Shown one piece after another: positions 8,297-17,465 of a DNA stretch of 64,000 nucleotides; positions within the stretch are counted from its first letter, which is position 1; the number at the start of each line of letters is the position of its first letter. This DNA comes from Roseiarcus sp963759955. GTDB taxonomy: Bacteria > Pseudomonadota > Alphaproteobacteria > Rhizobiales > Beijerinckiaceae. The notes beneath the pieces were generated by a model that searched no databases, had not been told where the DNA came from, and saw nothing but the letters and a program-made list of their open reading frames with translations. A program made the position numbers and the translations under genes. The stretch lies in contig CAVXCA010000074.1 in assembly GCA_963759955.1 (NCBI GenBank), positions 1 to 64,000 of the forward strand, given 5' to 3'.

Positions 8297-9559
8297 CTAA
8301 CTCCGCTTGCGCGTTTGCTTGCGCTTGGAGCGCTCCAAGCTCGCGCGAATTCCCGGCGCGGCGCGCGCTGCGACGGCGAGGCCGATGAGCGCGAGGGCGG
8401 TGAAGGCGGCGCCGGCGAGGAACGTCGCGCGGGCGCCGAACGCGTCCCACAGCGCGCCGGCGACCAGGCTCGCCGCCAGCAGGGCGAGGCCGCTGGCCAG
8501 ATTGAAGACGCCGAAGGCGGCGCCGCGCCGGCTCGACGGCGCCGCGTCGGCGACGAGGGTCGACAAAATCCCTTGCGTCAGCCCGAGATGCAGCCCCCAC
8601 AGCGCGACGCCGAGCGCCGCGCCAAGCACGCCGCCGGCGAAAGCGAGCGTGAGATCGGCGCCGATCAGCGCCACGAAGCCGAGCGTGGCGATCGTCATCC
8701 GGTCGAACCGGTCGGATAGCGCGCCGGCGGGATAGGCGGCGAGCGCGTAGACGACGTTCATCGTCACCAGCGTCATCGGCGCCAGCGCCACGGGCAGGCC
8801 GAGCGCTTGCGCGCGCAGCACCAGAAAGGCTTCGGAAAAGCGCGCGAGCGTAAACACGGTCGTGATCGCCACGACGAACCAGAAGGCCAGGCCAAATTCG
8901 CCGAGCGCCCCACCGCTGAAAGGCAAGCGGGCCGAGCGCGGCCCCTTGGCCGGCGCGGGCTCGCGCACCGCGGCGAGCAACAGGCCGAGGGCGAGGAACG
9001 CCGGCGGCGCCGCCACCCAGAACACGACGCGGAAGCGATTCCCCGTCAGCGCCATCACGGCGACGGCGATGAGCGGGCCGAGGAAGGCGCCGACCGTGTC
9101 GAGCGACTGTCGCAAGCCGAAGCTCGCGCCGCGCAGCTCCGGCGGAGCGATGTCTGCGATCAGCGCGTCGCGCGGCGCGCCACGAATGCCCTTGCCGATC
9201 CGGTCGACAAAGCGCGCCGCCATCACCCAGCCGATCGAGGCGGCGAGCGGAAAAACCGGCTTCGTCAAAGCAGCGAGGCCGTAGCCAAGCGCTGTCAGCG
9301 CCTTGCGCTTGCCGAGCCAGTCCGACAGCGCGCCGGAGAAGATCTTGGTCACCGAAGCCGTCGCCTCGGCGACGCCCTCGATGGCGCCGACCGTCTCCAT
9401 CGACGCGCCGAGAATCGTGACGAGATAGATCGGCAGCAGCGCGTAGATCATCTCCGAGGAGACGTCCATCAGCAGCGAAACGAAGCCGAGCGCCCAGACG
9501 CCGATCGGGATGCCGGAGCGCGGCGCCGGATTTGGCGGTTGAACTCGGTCTTGGCTCAT
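8297..9559 (-). CDS. MFS transporter
   Basis: A 420-residue major facilitator with about 12 membrane segments. The cytoplasmic loop 2-3 signature is present as GALSDWLGKRKALTALGYG, and a second copy lies in the C-terminal half as GALSDRFDRMTIATLGF. After segment 4 the sequence RIGKGIRGAPRDALIAD closely matches a subgroup of bacterial MFS proteins annotated as multidrug or YajR-like efflux carriers. The substrate cannot be given. The start is taken at MSQDRVQ, since the upstream Arg-rich extension is not membrane-protein-like. The gene stands alone between the HiPIP gene and the divergent GYF2-DUF805 gene. Confidence 0.82.
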   Translation of the reverse strand: MSQDRVQPPNPAPRSGIPIGVWALGFVSLLMDVSSEMIYALLPIYLVTILGASMETVGAIEGVAEATASVTKIFSGALSDWLGKRKALTALGYGLAALTKPVFPLAASIGWVMAARFVDRIGKGIRGAPRDALIADIAPPELRGASFGLRQSLDTVGAFLGPLIAVAVMALTGNRFRVVFWVAAPPAFLALGLLLAAVREPAPAKGPRSARLPFSGGALGEFGLAFWFVVAITTVFTLARFSEAFLVLRAQALGLPVALAPMTLVTMNVVYALAAYPAGALSDRFDRMTIATLGFVALIGADLTLAFAGGVLGAALGVALWGLHLGLTQGILSTLVADAAPSSRRGAAFGVFNLASGLALLAASLVAGALWDAFGARATFLAGAAFTALALIGLAVAARAAPGIRASLERSKRKQTRKRS

Positions 9560-9831
9560 CGATGTCTCCGCGGCTTCGTTTCGTCGCCGGCGCACAGCGC
9601 AATTGCAAGCCCCGCCGCGTGGAATCGTCGCGCTCGCCATCGAGCCTAGGCGAGCGCGAAGCCGTCGTCCGCCGTCAACCCTTTGCGCCGACGCCCTCGG
9701 CGTCCCATTCTTGCCGGCGCCGACAATTCGCGCTTGCAAGATGCGGCAAACGGCCGCAGTTTTCGCATGCGGCTGACGCGAATAGGGGAACGTCGGCTAA
9801 GACGCGCACGTTCGCGCCCGGGGGCCTAATC

Positions 9832-10692
9832 GTGAATGACGTCGATCCCAGTTCGAATAGCAGATTGTCGTCGGCGCGCGGCGCGCCGGCGGCTTCGACG
9901 GCGCCGCAATGGCATGTCCACGTCCCGCCGGACACCTATGGCCCCTACCCGCTCCAGCAGCTTCGCGACTTTGCGCAGGACGGCCGCCTGAGCGCGGACA
10001 CCTTGGTGTGGACCGACGGCGACGAGGCCTGGGGCGCGGCCGGCGCTCACCCCGCGCTCACGGCGTTGTTTGCCGCGCCGCCGGCCGCCCCGCCGCCCGC
10101 GCCGCAATTGGCGGCGGCCTCGTCCGCGGCGGACGCCGACGACGGCGCGCCGGCGGGGGCCCAGCGCGGCGCCGTGAACGTCGCCGCGCTCAGAGCGTTG
10201 ATCGCACAGCGCCAAGCGAAGGACCCGCGCGCCGCGAGCGCCGGACGGGCCGCGCCGATGAACGGAAGGGCGATGACCTTCATGGAGTCGGTGCAAACCT
10301 GTCTGCAACGCCAATATGCTGGGTTTCACGGGCGAGCGCGCCGTTCCGAGTACTGGTGGTTCGCGCTGTTTCTCATGTTGATTGCGGCCGTGTTCGAGAC
10401 GATCGCGGCGTCCCTGGCGTTGGCGACCTCGACAGACGGTTCGATGTCGATTCTCGGGATCCTCGCGCTGTCGCTGGCGGGCCTCGTCATGTTGGCCTTC
10501 ATGCTTCCCGCTATCGCGGTCGCGGTCCGCCGCCTTCACGACCTGGGTTGGTCGGGATGGTGGTATCTCTCGATATTGATCCCGTTCGTGGGAGGCGTCG
10601 CGGCGATCATCATGTTCATCGCCTTCATGATGCGGGGAAACGACGGCCCGAACAAATACGGCCCCGATCCGCTCGCCGGCGGCGAAGTCTGA
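9832..10692 (+). CDS. GYF_2 domain plus DUF805 membrane protein
   Basis: A 286-residue two-part protein. The N-terminal part (about residues 24-70; WHVHVPPDTYGPYPLQQL, then TLVWTDGDEAWGAA) is a GYF_2 domain, a small module thought to bind peptides. A linker rich in Ala and Pro follows. From about residue 150 there is a DUF805 domain with the family marks YAGFHGRARRSEYWWF, VRRLHDLGWSGWW and GNDGPNKYGPDP, and about four membrane segments. No ATG lies in frame at a sensible place; the GTG at 9832 with a G-rich stretch just upstream is the chosen start. DUF805 proteins have no settled function. Confidence 0.8.
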   Translation: MNDVDPSSNSRLSSARGAPAASTAPQWHVHVPPDTYGPYPLQQLRDFAQDGRLSADTLVWTDGDEAWGAAGAHPALTALFAAPPAAPPPAPQLAAASSAADADDGAPAGAQRGAVNVAALRALIAQRQAKDPRAASAGRAAPMNGRAMTFMESVQTCLQRQYAGFHGRARRSEYWWFALFLMLIAAVFETIAASLALATSTDGSMSILGILALSLAGLVMLAFMLPAIAVAVRRLHDLGWSGWWYLSILIPFVGGVAAIIMFIAFMMRGNDGPNKYGPDPLAGGEV

Positions 10693-10861
10693 GGGCCCGG
10701 CAAACGCGGGCGCCGACGCGTCCGGCGCAAAACGCCGTCTTCGCGCGAGATCGCGGCGGCGGATAAGCCTCGATCGGCCACGAACCGCCTGTTGGATTCG
10801 CGGTCCAAATGGGGCAGGTTCCGCAACGGGCAGCCGCCCTTGTCATTGAGAGAACCGACCG

Positions 10862-11050
10862 ATGCGTATGCTCATTGCTTTGATCGTGATCGTCTATCTC
10901 GTCGGCGTCGGCGTCGTGCTGTCGCCCACGGTTCGGGACAAGTGGAGCAGCGTTCCCGCTTCGGAACTCGCCGCGAGCCTCGTGCAGGCGCTGCCCAACG
11001 CGCTCGCGTGGCCGGTCACGGCGTTCCACAGCCTGACCGGGCGCAGTTGA
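10862..11050 (+). CDS. Small single-pass membrane protein
   Basis: A 62-residue protein with one N-terminal hydrophobic segment (residues 3-21) and a short amphipathic tail. It has an ATG start with a purine-rich stretch (GAGAG) about 10 bases upstream. I do not recognise a family. Small membrane proteins of this size are common in Hyphomicrobiales. It could be spurious, but it is open in a region without competing frames. Confidence 0.5.
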   Translation: MRMLIALIVIVYLVGVGVVLSPTVRDKWSSVPASELAASLVQALPNALAWPVTAFHSLTGRS

Positions 11051-11077
11051 AGCGCGATCGCGCCAGTTAAGATCGCA

Positions 11078-11302
11078 TCAGGCGACGCGCAACACCGGGT
11101 GATCGCTCTGACGCGCGGCGTATTCGAGCGCGGCGGTAATGTCGCCGGCTTCCAGCAGCGGGCAATCGCCGAGAATCTCCTCGCGGCTCGCGCCCGCCGC
11201 CAGCAGGTCGAGCACGTCCTTGACGCGGATACGCGGGCCGCGCAGGCAGGGCCGGCCGCCGCATTGGTTCGGATCGACCGTTATGCGGTTCAGTTCGCTC
11301 AT
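11078..11302 (-). CDS. DUF433 family protein (antitoxin-like)
   Basis: A 74-residue DUF433 protein. The family phrases NRITVDPNQCGGRPCLRGPRI, VKDVLDLLAAGAS and LEAGDITAALEYAARQ are all present. DUF433 proteins have a helix-turn-helix fold and are frequently the antitoxin partner of DUF5615 or VapC-like toxins, whose gene normally follows immediately. Here the downstream position (below 11078) holds only the oppositely oriented small membrane protein, so the gene looks like an orphan. The start is at MSELNRI; an upstream Met four residues earlier is also in frame. Confidence 0.78.
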   Translation of the reverse strand: MSELNRITVDPNQCGGRPCLRGPRIRVKDVLDLLAAGASREEILGDCPLLEAGDITAALEYAARQSDHPVLRVA

Positions 11303-11494
11303 CGCCGGCTCCATGGCGCCCTCGGGGTTTCGACGGCGCCTTCATAGCACAATGCGGCGCCGACCGGCGACGGCCTGCAGACGCGGGCGCCGACCGCGTC
11401 CGGGGCGGAGCGGCGGAGCGGCGCAGCCGCTTGACGGCGGTGGGGCGGCGTTGCCGGTGGGGTTGCAGACGCGATGAGCCGTCGCCAAGACGCG

Positions 11495-11984
11495 TCAGCG
11501 ACCGATCATCAGCCGGAAGCGAGGCCCAGTTCCAGCCACGCGCTCGAACCCGAGGCTTTCATAGAACTGCTGCGCCGCAGCGTTGTCCGGATGGGTGCCG
11601 ACGACGAGGAATGCGCATCGGCACAGTCTGGCTTCGTCGAGCGCGGCTTTGACAAGACGCTTTCCCAAACCCGCGCCTCTGGCCTGCTCGGCGACAAACA
11701 GGTGGCGCAGATCAAAGCCGCGCTCTCCGAATTGAGCGCGGTAGACACGGCACAGTAAAGCATAGCCCAGCAACGAGCCGTATTGTTCGGCGACAAGCGC
11801 GTAAATCCAGGGCGCGGAACCGAACAGGTCTTCTTCAAGCCCAGCAAGGCTAAACTCGAGGATCGTCGCCATGATGCCGCGCAAGGCGGCCGACCATCTG
11901 CACTATGGCGGGCGCGTCAGATGGCAAAGCACGCCGGATCAGAGGCGCGATCGAATCATCTTTGAGAAATTTCGCTTTCGGCAT
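11495..11984 (-). pseudogene. GNAT acetyltransferase split by a one-base frameshift
   Basis: Two minus-strand frames join to make one GNAT protein. The first, starting at the ATG at 11984, reads IRRALPSDAPAIVQMVGRLA and continues to GDDPRV, then hits TAG. The second continues as SLAGLEEDLFGSAPW through the acetyl-CoA motif (ARGAGLGKRLV) and ends with YESLGFERV. Removing one T from the TTT run (AAA on the plus strand at 11852-11854) joins them into a protein of about 162 residues, the normal length for this N-acetyltransferase group. As it stands, only the N-terminally truncated second part (from about 11884) could be translated. The lesion could be true decay or a homopolymer sequencing error. 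Confidence 0.8.
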
Positions 11985-12231
11985 GGGGGCCCCCGGGTTT
12001 GGGCGGCCGCCGAGAGCTGCGAAACACGAGGCCGCTCTAGCGGCGGCATCGCTTCAATACGATCGAACCGCGCCGCTCCTATGGGGAGAGCGCGTAATAG
12101 CTGCGGAAGAAGGCGTCGCGATCGATCATAGAAAAGTCTATGCGCGCATCGATCGCCTTGCGTCAATGCGGTGGCGCGGGGATTGAAGCGCCCGCTTGCG
12201 AACAAAATGCAAACCATGTTCCCCTACCCCC

Positions 12232-14280
12232 ATGTCCGCCGCCCTGATTCGCGCCGCCCCGCTCGACGACCTCAATGACGCGCAGCGCGTCGCGGTCGAG
12301 CACGACGAGGCGCCGCTCCTCGTCATCGCCGGCGCCGGCGTCGGCAAGACCGCCATGCTCGCGCATCGGGTCGCGCATCTCATTCTCGCCGGCGCCGACC
12401 CCAAGCGCATCATGCTTGCGACCTTTTCGCGCCGCGCGGCGGCGGAGTTGAACCGGCGGGTGCAGCGCCTGCTACAACGGAAACTCGCCAATGAGGCGGC
12501 GGCGCGGTCGCTGCCCGCCTACGCCGGCACCTTTCACTCGATCGGCGCGCGGCTGATTCGCGAATACGCGCCGCGGCTCGGCCTCGATCCGCAGTTCACC
12601 ATCCACGATCGCGAGGATTCGGCCGACCTGATGGCGCTCGCGCGCCACGAGGCGGGGCTTTCGCAAACGCAAGAGCGCTTCCCGACCAAGGCGACGTGCC
12701 TCGCGATCTACTCGCGCGTCGTCAATACGCGCGGCTCGCTCGCCGAGATTCTGGGCAGGCATTTCCCCTGGGCGGCGGCGCACGAGGCGGCTCTGCGCGG
12801 TCTGTTCGCTTCCTACGTCGAGATGAAGCAGCGCCACAGCGTGCTCGATTACGACGACCTGCTGCTTTATTTCGCGCAGATGCTCGCCGAAGCGGAAATC
12901 GCCGCCGACGTCGCCTCCCGCTTCGATCATCTGCTGGTCGACGAATACCAGGACACCAACCGCCTGCAGGCGGAGATCGTGCTCGCGCTGCGCCCGAAGG
13001 GGCGCGGGCTCACCGTGGTCGGCGACGACGCGCAGTCGATCTATTCGTTCCGCGCGGCGACGGTGCGCAACATCCTCGATTTTCCCCAGAGCTTCAGCCC
13101 GCCCGCCCGCGTGGTGACGCTCGATCGCAATTACCGCTCGACGGGGCCGATCCTCGCGGCGGCCAACGCCGTCATCGCGCTCGCCCCGGAGCGCTACGCC
13201 AAGAACCTGTGGACCGAGCGCGCCGCGGGCCCCGCCCCCGCGCTCGTCGCCGTCGGCGAGGAAGCCGATCAGGCGCGCTTCGTCGCCGCTCAAGTCTTGG
13301 AAAACCGCGAGGCGGGCGCGACGCTGAAGAGCCAAGCGGTGCTGTTCCGCGCCGCTCATCACAGCGCCGCGCTGGAACTCGAGCTGACGCGGCGCAACAT
13401 CCCCTTCGTCAAGTTCGGCGGTCTGAAGTTCCTCGACGCGGCGCATATCAAGGACACGCTCGCGCTGCTGCGCTTCGCCGCCAATCCGCGCGACCGCGTC
13501 GCCGGCTTTCGCGTCGCGCAATTGCTGCCCGGCATCGGCCCGGGCAACGCGGAAAAGATCGTCGCCGCGGCGGCGGCGGACGATCGCTTCGCGACGCTCG
13601 CTTCGCTCAAGCCCCCGGCCAAGGCGAGCGAAGCCTTCGCCGAATTCGCCGCGCTGCTCGCGCGCCTCGCGCACGGCGCGCCGTGGCCGAGCGACCTTGG
13701 CGAGGCGATAGCCTGGCGGCGCGCGAGCCTCGAGGAGGCTTACGACAACGCCGTCTCGCGCGCGGCCGATCTCGACGCGCTGGAGCGCATCGCCGTCACC
13801 TTCGCCTCGCGCGAGCGTTTCCTAAGCGAACTGACGCTCGATCCGCCCGACGCGACCAGCGATGAAGCGGGGCCGCCGCATCGCGACGAGGACTATCTCA
13901 TCCTCTCCACCATCCATTCGGCCAAGGGCCAGGAGTGGAAATCGGTGTTCGTACTCAATTGCGTCGACGGCTGCATTCCCTCGGACCTGGCGACGGGGTC
14001 GAGCGAGGAAATCGAGGAGGAACGCCGTCTGCTCTACGTCGCGATGACGCGCGCGCGCGACGAGCTGACGCTGATTACGCCGCAACGCTTTTATGTCCAC
14101 GGCCAGGCCAGGAGCGGCGACCGCCACGTCTTCGCCGCCCGCACCCGCTTCATCCCGGCGCCGCTGCTCAAACACTTCGACCGCCAGAGCTGGCCGCTCG
14201 CAACGCCCGAGCCGGCGCTACGCGCGAGCGAAGGGCCGAAAGTGGACCTCGCGGCGCGCATGCGTGCGATGTGGCGGTGA
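12232..14280 (+). CDS. UvrD/Rep family ATP-dependent DNA helicase
   Basis: A 682-residue superfamily 1A helicase. It carries GAGVGKT (Walker A, residues 34-40), DEYQDTN (Walker B region), GDDAQSIYSFRAA (motif III), YRSTGPIL (motif IV), TIHSAKGQEWKSVFV (motif V) and YVAMTRARDEL (motif VI) in order. The length is near that of Rep/PcrA/UvrD proteins. Such helicases unwind DNA 3'-5' in repair or replication restart. The second residue of Walker A after GAG is Val where Ser is common, probably tolerated. Start at MSAALIR; in-frame codons upstream lack an RBS. The hydrogenase protease gene follows 15 bases downstream on the same strand, so read-through is possible, though the functions are unrelated. 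Confidence 0.88.
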   Translation: MSAALIRAAPLDDLNDAQRVAVEHDEAPLLVIAGAGVGKTAMLAHRVAHLILAGADPKRIMLATFSRRAAAELNRRVQRLLQRKLANEAAARSLPAYAGTFHSIGARLIREYAPRLGLDPQFTIHDREDSADLMALARHEAGLSQTQERFPTKATCLAIYSRVVNTRGSLAEILGRHFPWAAAHEAALRGLFASYVEMKQRHSVLDYDDLLLYFAQMLAEAEIAADVASRFDHLLVDEYQDTNRLQAEIVLALRPKGRGLTVVGDDAQSIYSFRAATVRNILDFPQSFSPPARVVTLDRNYRSTGPILAAANAVIALAPERYAKNLWTERAAGPAPALVAVGEEADQARFVAAQVLENREAGATLKSQAVLFRAAHHSAALELELTRRNIPFVKFGGLKFLDAAHIKDTLALLRFAANPRDRVAGFRVAQLLPGIGPGNAEKIVAAAAADDRFATLASLKPPAKASEAFAEFAALLARLAHGAPWPSDLGEAIAWRRASLEEAYDNAVSRAADLDALERIAVTFASRERFLSELTLDPPDATSDEAGPPHRDEDYLILSTIHSAKGQEWKSVFVLNCVDGCIPSDLATGSSEEIEEERRLLYVAMTRARDELTLITPQRFYVHGQARSGDRHVFAARTRFIPAPLLKHFDRQSWPLATPEPALRASEGPKVDLAARMRAMWR

Positions 14281-14295
14281 CGCGGAAGGCTGGAT

Positions 14296-14757
14296 ATGAC
14301 CAGGAACACGCTCATCATCGGCTATGGCAACCCGCTGCGCGGCGATGACGGGGTCGGTCAAGCGGTCGCGCGAGCGTTCGAAGCCGAGGCCGCCATCGAG
14401 GGCGCCGACGTCGTCAGTTGCCGCCAGCTCACGCCGGAACTCGCCGAACGTTTTGCCGCGGCGGATCTGGTCGTCTTGGTCGACGCCGAGGCCGGTCTCG
14501 AGCCGGGCGGCGTCCGCATAACGCGTTTGCAAGCCGCTACGGCGCTATCGTCGGCGTTCGGTCACCATGTCGATCCCCGGGAGCTGCTCCACATGGCGGG
14601 CAAGCTTTACGGCGGATCGCCGGAGGCCTACCTTGTCACGGTGGGGGCAAGCTCGCTGGCGCTGAGCGAGGGGCTCTCGGCAGCCGTGACGGCCGCGCTG
14701 CCGGACGTTATTGCGACGGTGCGCCGATTGGCGGCGAAGCCGTCGCCAAGCGACTAG
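14296..14757 (+). CDS. Hydrogenase maturation protease for hydrogenase 1
   Basis: A 153-residue endopeptidase of the HyaD/HybD/HoxW family. The nickel-sensing residues sit in GNPLRGDDGVG (the Asp-rich turn, about residues 11-21), in LVVLVDAEAG (about 62-71) and in the His-His pair of FGHHVDP (about 93-99). These enzymes clip the C-terminal tail of the [NiFe] large subunit once Ni is inserted. The gene is convergent with hoxH of operon 1 (26 bases between stops), and that HoxH carries a 25-residue tail after its last Cys motif, so it is the natural substrate. It is transcribed from the helicase side, not within the hox operon. Confidence 0.87.
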   Translation: MTRNTLIIGYGNPLRGDDGVGQAVARAFEAEAAIEGADVVSCRQLTPELAERFAAADLVVLVDAEAGLEPGGVRITRLQAATALSSAFGHHVDPRELLHMAGKLYGGSPEAYLVTVGASSLALSEGLSAAVTAALPDVIATVRRLAAKPSPSD

Positions 14758-14783
14758 GTCGCTTGTGACGCCGCTCGCAGCCG

Positions 14784-16205
14784 TCAACTGCTGCGCATGA
14801 CGTCGACCACGGCTCCCTCGGAATTCACCAACTGAATCTCCAAGGGGTACTGGTCCGCCGCGTGTGAGGAACAGCTCAGGCACGGATCGTAAGCCCGCAC
14901 CACCGCCTGCACCCGATTGAGCATGCCCTCCTTCATCTTCTGTCCGTCGATGTAGTGGCGGCTGACCTGGTCGATGCTGCGGCTGATGGCGAGATTGTTG
15001 TGCCCGGTGGCGATGATGAGATTGGCCCAGGTGATCGCCCCCTGCTCGTTGACCTTGTAATGATGGATGAGGACGCCCCGCGGCGCCTCGGCCATTCCAA
15101 CGCCTTCCAGCGCGTTCACGCCCGCTCTGGCGCGGACATGCCGGTCGAGAATCGACGGATCGTTCAGCAAGCCTTCCATCCGTTCGAGAGCGTAGATGAT
15201 CTCGATCAGACGGGCGTAATGAAAGTGGAACGAGCTCTGCGCGGGCTTGCCGAATCTCTGGTGAAATTCGGCAAATTCGACGTCGGCTTGCGGCGTGCCG
15301 CACCGGGCGGCGCAGTTCAGCCTGGCGAGGGGGCCGACGCGGTAGATCCCGTCCGGGAAGCCGATCGGCTTGAAATACGGCGCTTTCAAATACGAGTTCG
15401 GCAGCGTCGCTTCGCCGATGTACTGCTGATAATCTTCAGCCGCCATTCGGTCGACGACGATATTCCCCGACGCGTCCATAAAGCGCAGGCCGCCATCGTA
15501 TAGTTGCAAATTGCCGCCGGCGTCGACCAGCCCCGCATACATGGTGGGGGCATTGCCGAAGTGAGCGATCTCGTCCGCGAACTGGTCGACGACGCCTTTG
15601 AAGAAACTCAGGGTCCGCAGGGCGATCGCCTTGGCCTCCGGCAGGCCGGCCAGGATGCGGTCGCGCCCGGCGGTTTGAAGAGGAGCGTTGACGCCGCCGG
15701 GAACGGTCCAGGACGGGTGGATGCGCTCTTTGGCAAGAGTTTCGATCACCTGCTGACCGAATTTGCGCAGCGCGATGCCGTCCCTGGCGAGCGCCGGATG
15801 GTCTTCGATCACGCCAATGACATTGCGCCGGGCCGGATCGGAATCAAAGCCGAGCAGCAGATCGGGCGCGGAGAGATGAAAGAAACTCAGCGCGTGGGAC
15901 TGCACGATTTGGCCGCAATGCAACACTTCCCGCAGCTTTGCCGCGGCCGGCGGAATGCGCACGCTCATGATGGCGTCGCAAGCCTTGACGGAGGCCAACA
16001 GATGGCTGATCGGGCAAATTCCGCAGATGCGCGCAGTGATGGCCGGCATTTCGTAGAAGGGCCGGCCTTCGGTGAATTTCTCGAAGCCGCGAAATTGCGT
16101 GACGTGGAACGCCGTGTCGGCGACCTTGCCGTCCTCGTCGAGGTGAATCGTGACTTTCGCGTGACCTTCGATGCGGGTGATCGGGTCAATGACAATGGTC
16201 CGCAT
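14784..16205 (-). CDS. hoxH: [NiFe] hydrogenase large subunit, operon 1
   Basis: A 473-residue large subunit that carries the Ni-Fe(CN)2CO site. The four nickel ligands are visible: C61 and C64 in RICGICPISH, and C442 and C445 in DPCLSCSSH. The N-terminal DPITRIEGHAKV motif is standard. The 25 residues after H448 should be removed by the maturation protease. It is most like group 3 bidirectional enzymes, but differs from the operon 2 copy in both cysteine motifs (IC-PIS-LL versus LC-PVS-HL, and SSHAADQ versus ATHALGQ). Thus the two are old paralogues, not a recent duplication. Start at MRTIVID, preceded by GAGGAGG with 5-base spacing; an upstream in-frame Met would overlap hoxY. It is the last gene of a five-gene operon. 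Confidence 0.92.
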   Translation of the reverse strand: MRTIVIDPITRIEGHAKVTIHLDEDGKVADTAFHVTQFRGFEKFTEGRPFYEMPAITARICGICPISHLLASVKACDAIMSVRIPPAAAKLREVLHCGQIVQSHALSFFHLSAPDLLLGFDSDPARRNVIGVIEDHPALARDGIALRKFGQQVIETLAKERIHPSWTVPGGVNAPLQTAGRDRILAGLPEAKAIALRTLSFFKGVVDQFADEIAHFGNAPTMYAGLVDAGGNLQLYDGGLRFMDASGNIVVDRMAAEDYQQYIGEATLPNSYLKAPYFKPIGFPDGIYRVGPLARLNCAARCGTPQADVEFAEFHQRFGKPAQSSFHFHYARLIEIIYALERMEGLLNDPSILDRHVRARAGVNALEGVGMAEAPRGVLIHHYKVNEQGAITWANLIIATGHNNLAISRSIDQVSRHYIDGQKMKEGMLNRVQAVVRAYDPCLSCSSHAADQYPLEIQLVNSEGAVVDVMRSS

Positions 16206-16215
16206 GATGGCCTCC

Positions 16216-16746
16216 TCAGCCAAACCGCACTTTGGTCTTCAGGTCGGGGATGCGGCCGTCCAAGAGTTCATTGAGAACGAACAGGATCGAGGAGGCTGAC
16301 GGCGGGCACCCGGGCACGTGTAGGTCGATTTTGACAACGTCGTGAAGCGGTATGGCTTGCTTCAGCAACGGCGGCACGACATCGGTGGGGATTCCTTTCT
16401 GCACGTCGGCGCCTTCGACGTAGGCGCGTTCGAGGATCGTCTTCACCGGAAACCGATTGCGCATCGCCGAAACATTCGCGGTTGTGGCGCAATCGCCAAG
16501 AGCCACCAGGATGCGGGTGCGCTCCCGGACATGGCGAATTTTCTCAAGATCGTCCTGGCTGCTGACGGCGCCCTCGACGATGGTGACGTCAACCTCGTGG
16601 GGAAACTCCTGCGCGTCCACCAACGGCCCATAAACCAGCTCCGCCCGCAGGGCGATCGCGATGATCGCTTCGTCAACGTCGAGCAGCGACATATGGCACC
16701 CGGAACAGCCGTCGAGCCACATCGTGGCCAGTCTCGCCTTCTTCAT
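16216..16746 (-). CDS. hoxY: [NiFe] hydrogenase small subunit, operon 1
   Basis: A 176-residue short small subunit of the HoxY type with a single proximal [4Fe-4S] cluster. The four cysteines are C14 and C17 in DGCSGCHMSLLD, C86 in GDCATT and C147 in PGCPPS. It lacks the medial and distal clusters of uptake hydrogenases, so electrons must leave through HoxU. It pairs with the large subunit directly downstream. The ATG overlaps the hoxU stop (ATGA-type, 4 bases), which indicates translational coupling. A longer upstream frame is an artefact. Confidence 0.92.
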   Translation of the reverse strand: MKKARLATMWLDGCSGCHMSLLDVDEAIIAIALRAELVYGPLVDAQEFPHEVDVTIVEGAVSSQDDLEKIRHVRERTRILVALGDCATTANVSAMRNRFPVKTILERAYVEGADVQKGIPTDVVPPLLKQAIPLHDVVKIDLHVPGCPPSASSILFVLNELLDGRIPDLKTKVRFG

Positions 16747-17453
16747 GGACTCGTCCCTCTCTTCACAGCGAGTTCCTCGACTACGGTGTTCCGCTTGATC
16801 ATTTCCTCGACCGCGTAGCCTTTTTCGACCAGCGCGCCGGTTGGGCAGACCTGTACGCATTTGCCACAGCTGGTGCAGGACTTCGACTCGCCCCAGGGGC
16901 GGTCGAGTTCGGCAACCAGCATCGAGTTGATGCCACGCGACGACACATCCCAGACGTGCGCGCCCTCGATCTCGTCGCAGACGCGAACGCACCGGGTGCA
17001 GAGGATGCAGCGGTTGTGGTCCAAGACGTAGCGAGGGTGAGAGACGTCCACCGCCAGCCGCGGGAAATTATAGGGCATGTCGACATGGGTGAGACCGAGC
17101 TTTTGCGCCAGCGATTGCAATTCGCAATGGCCGTTCGAGACGCAGACGGCGCAAATGTGGTTCCGCTCGACGAACAGCAGCTCCAGCGCCATCAGTCGAT
17201 TATGGGCGAGTCGGTCCGAGTTTGTGATGACCGCCATTCCGCTCGTGACCGGAGTCGTGCAGGCCGGCAGCAGGCGGCCAACGCCGGAGACCTCGACCAG
17301 ACACAATCTGCAAGACCCGGCGGAACTCACCCCTTCCATATGGCAGAGGGAGGGGATGTATCGTCCATTCGCGTGGGCCACCTGGAATATGGTCTGGCCT
17401 TCCCGAGCGGTGCACAGTTCGCCGTCGATGCGGACCGAGATTTGCTGAGACAC
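16743..17453 (-). CDS. hoxU: Hydrogenase diaphorase iron-sulfur subunit, operon 1
   Basis: A 236-residue HoxU/NuoG-type electron-transfer subunit. The N-terminal part is a plant-type [2Fe-2S] ferredoxin domain (CHMEG-SSAGSCRLCLVEV). Next comes the His-Cys segment around residues 95-115 (ERNHICAVCVSNGHCELQ). Then come two complete CxxCxxC ferredoxin clusters (RCILCTRCVRVC and SCTSCGKCVQVCP). HoxU of operon 2 keeps only part of the last pair, so this copy can carry more clusters, as cyanobacterial HoxU does. It wires the hydrogenase dimer to the flavoprotein subunit encoded 12 bases upstream. Confidence 0.92.
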   Translation of the reverse strand: MSQQISVRIDGELCTAREGQTIFQVAHANGRYIPSLCHMEGVSSAGSCRLCLVEVSGVGRLLPACTTPVTSGMAVITNSDRLAHNRLMALELLFVERNHICAVCVSNGHCELQSLAQKLGLTHVDMPYNFPRLAVDVSHPRYVLDHNRCILCTRCVRVCDEIEGAHVWDVSSRGINSMLVAELDRPWGESKSCTSCGKCVQVCPTGALVEKGYAVEEMIKRNTVVEELAVKRGTSP

Positions 17454-17465
17454 GAACGTTGCTCC

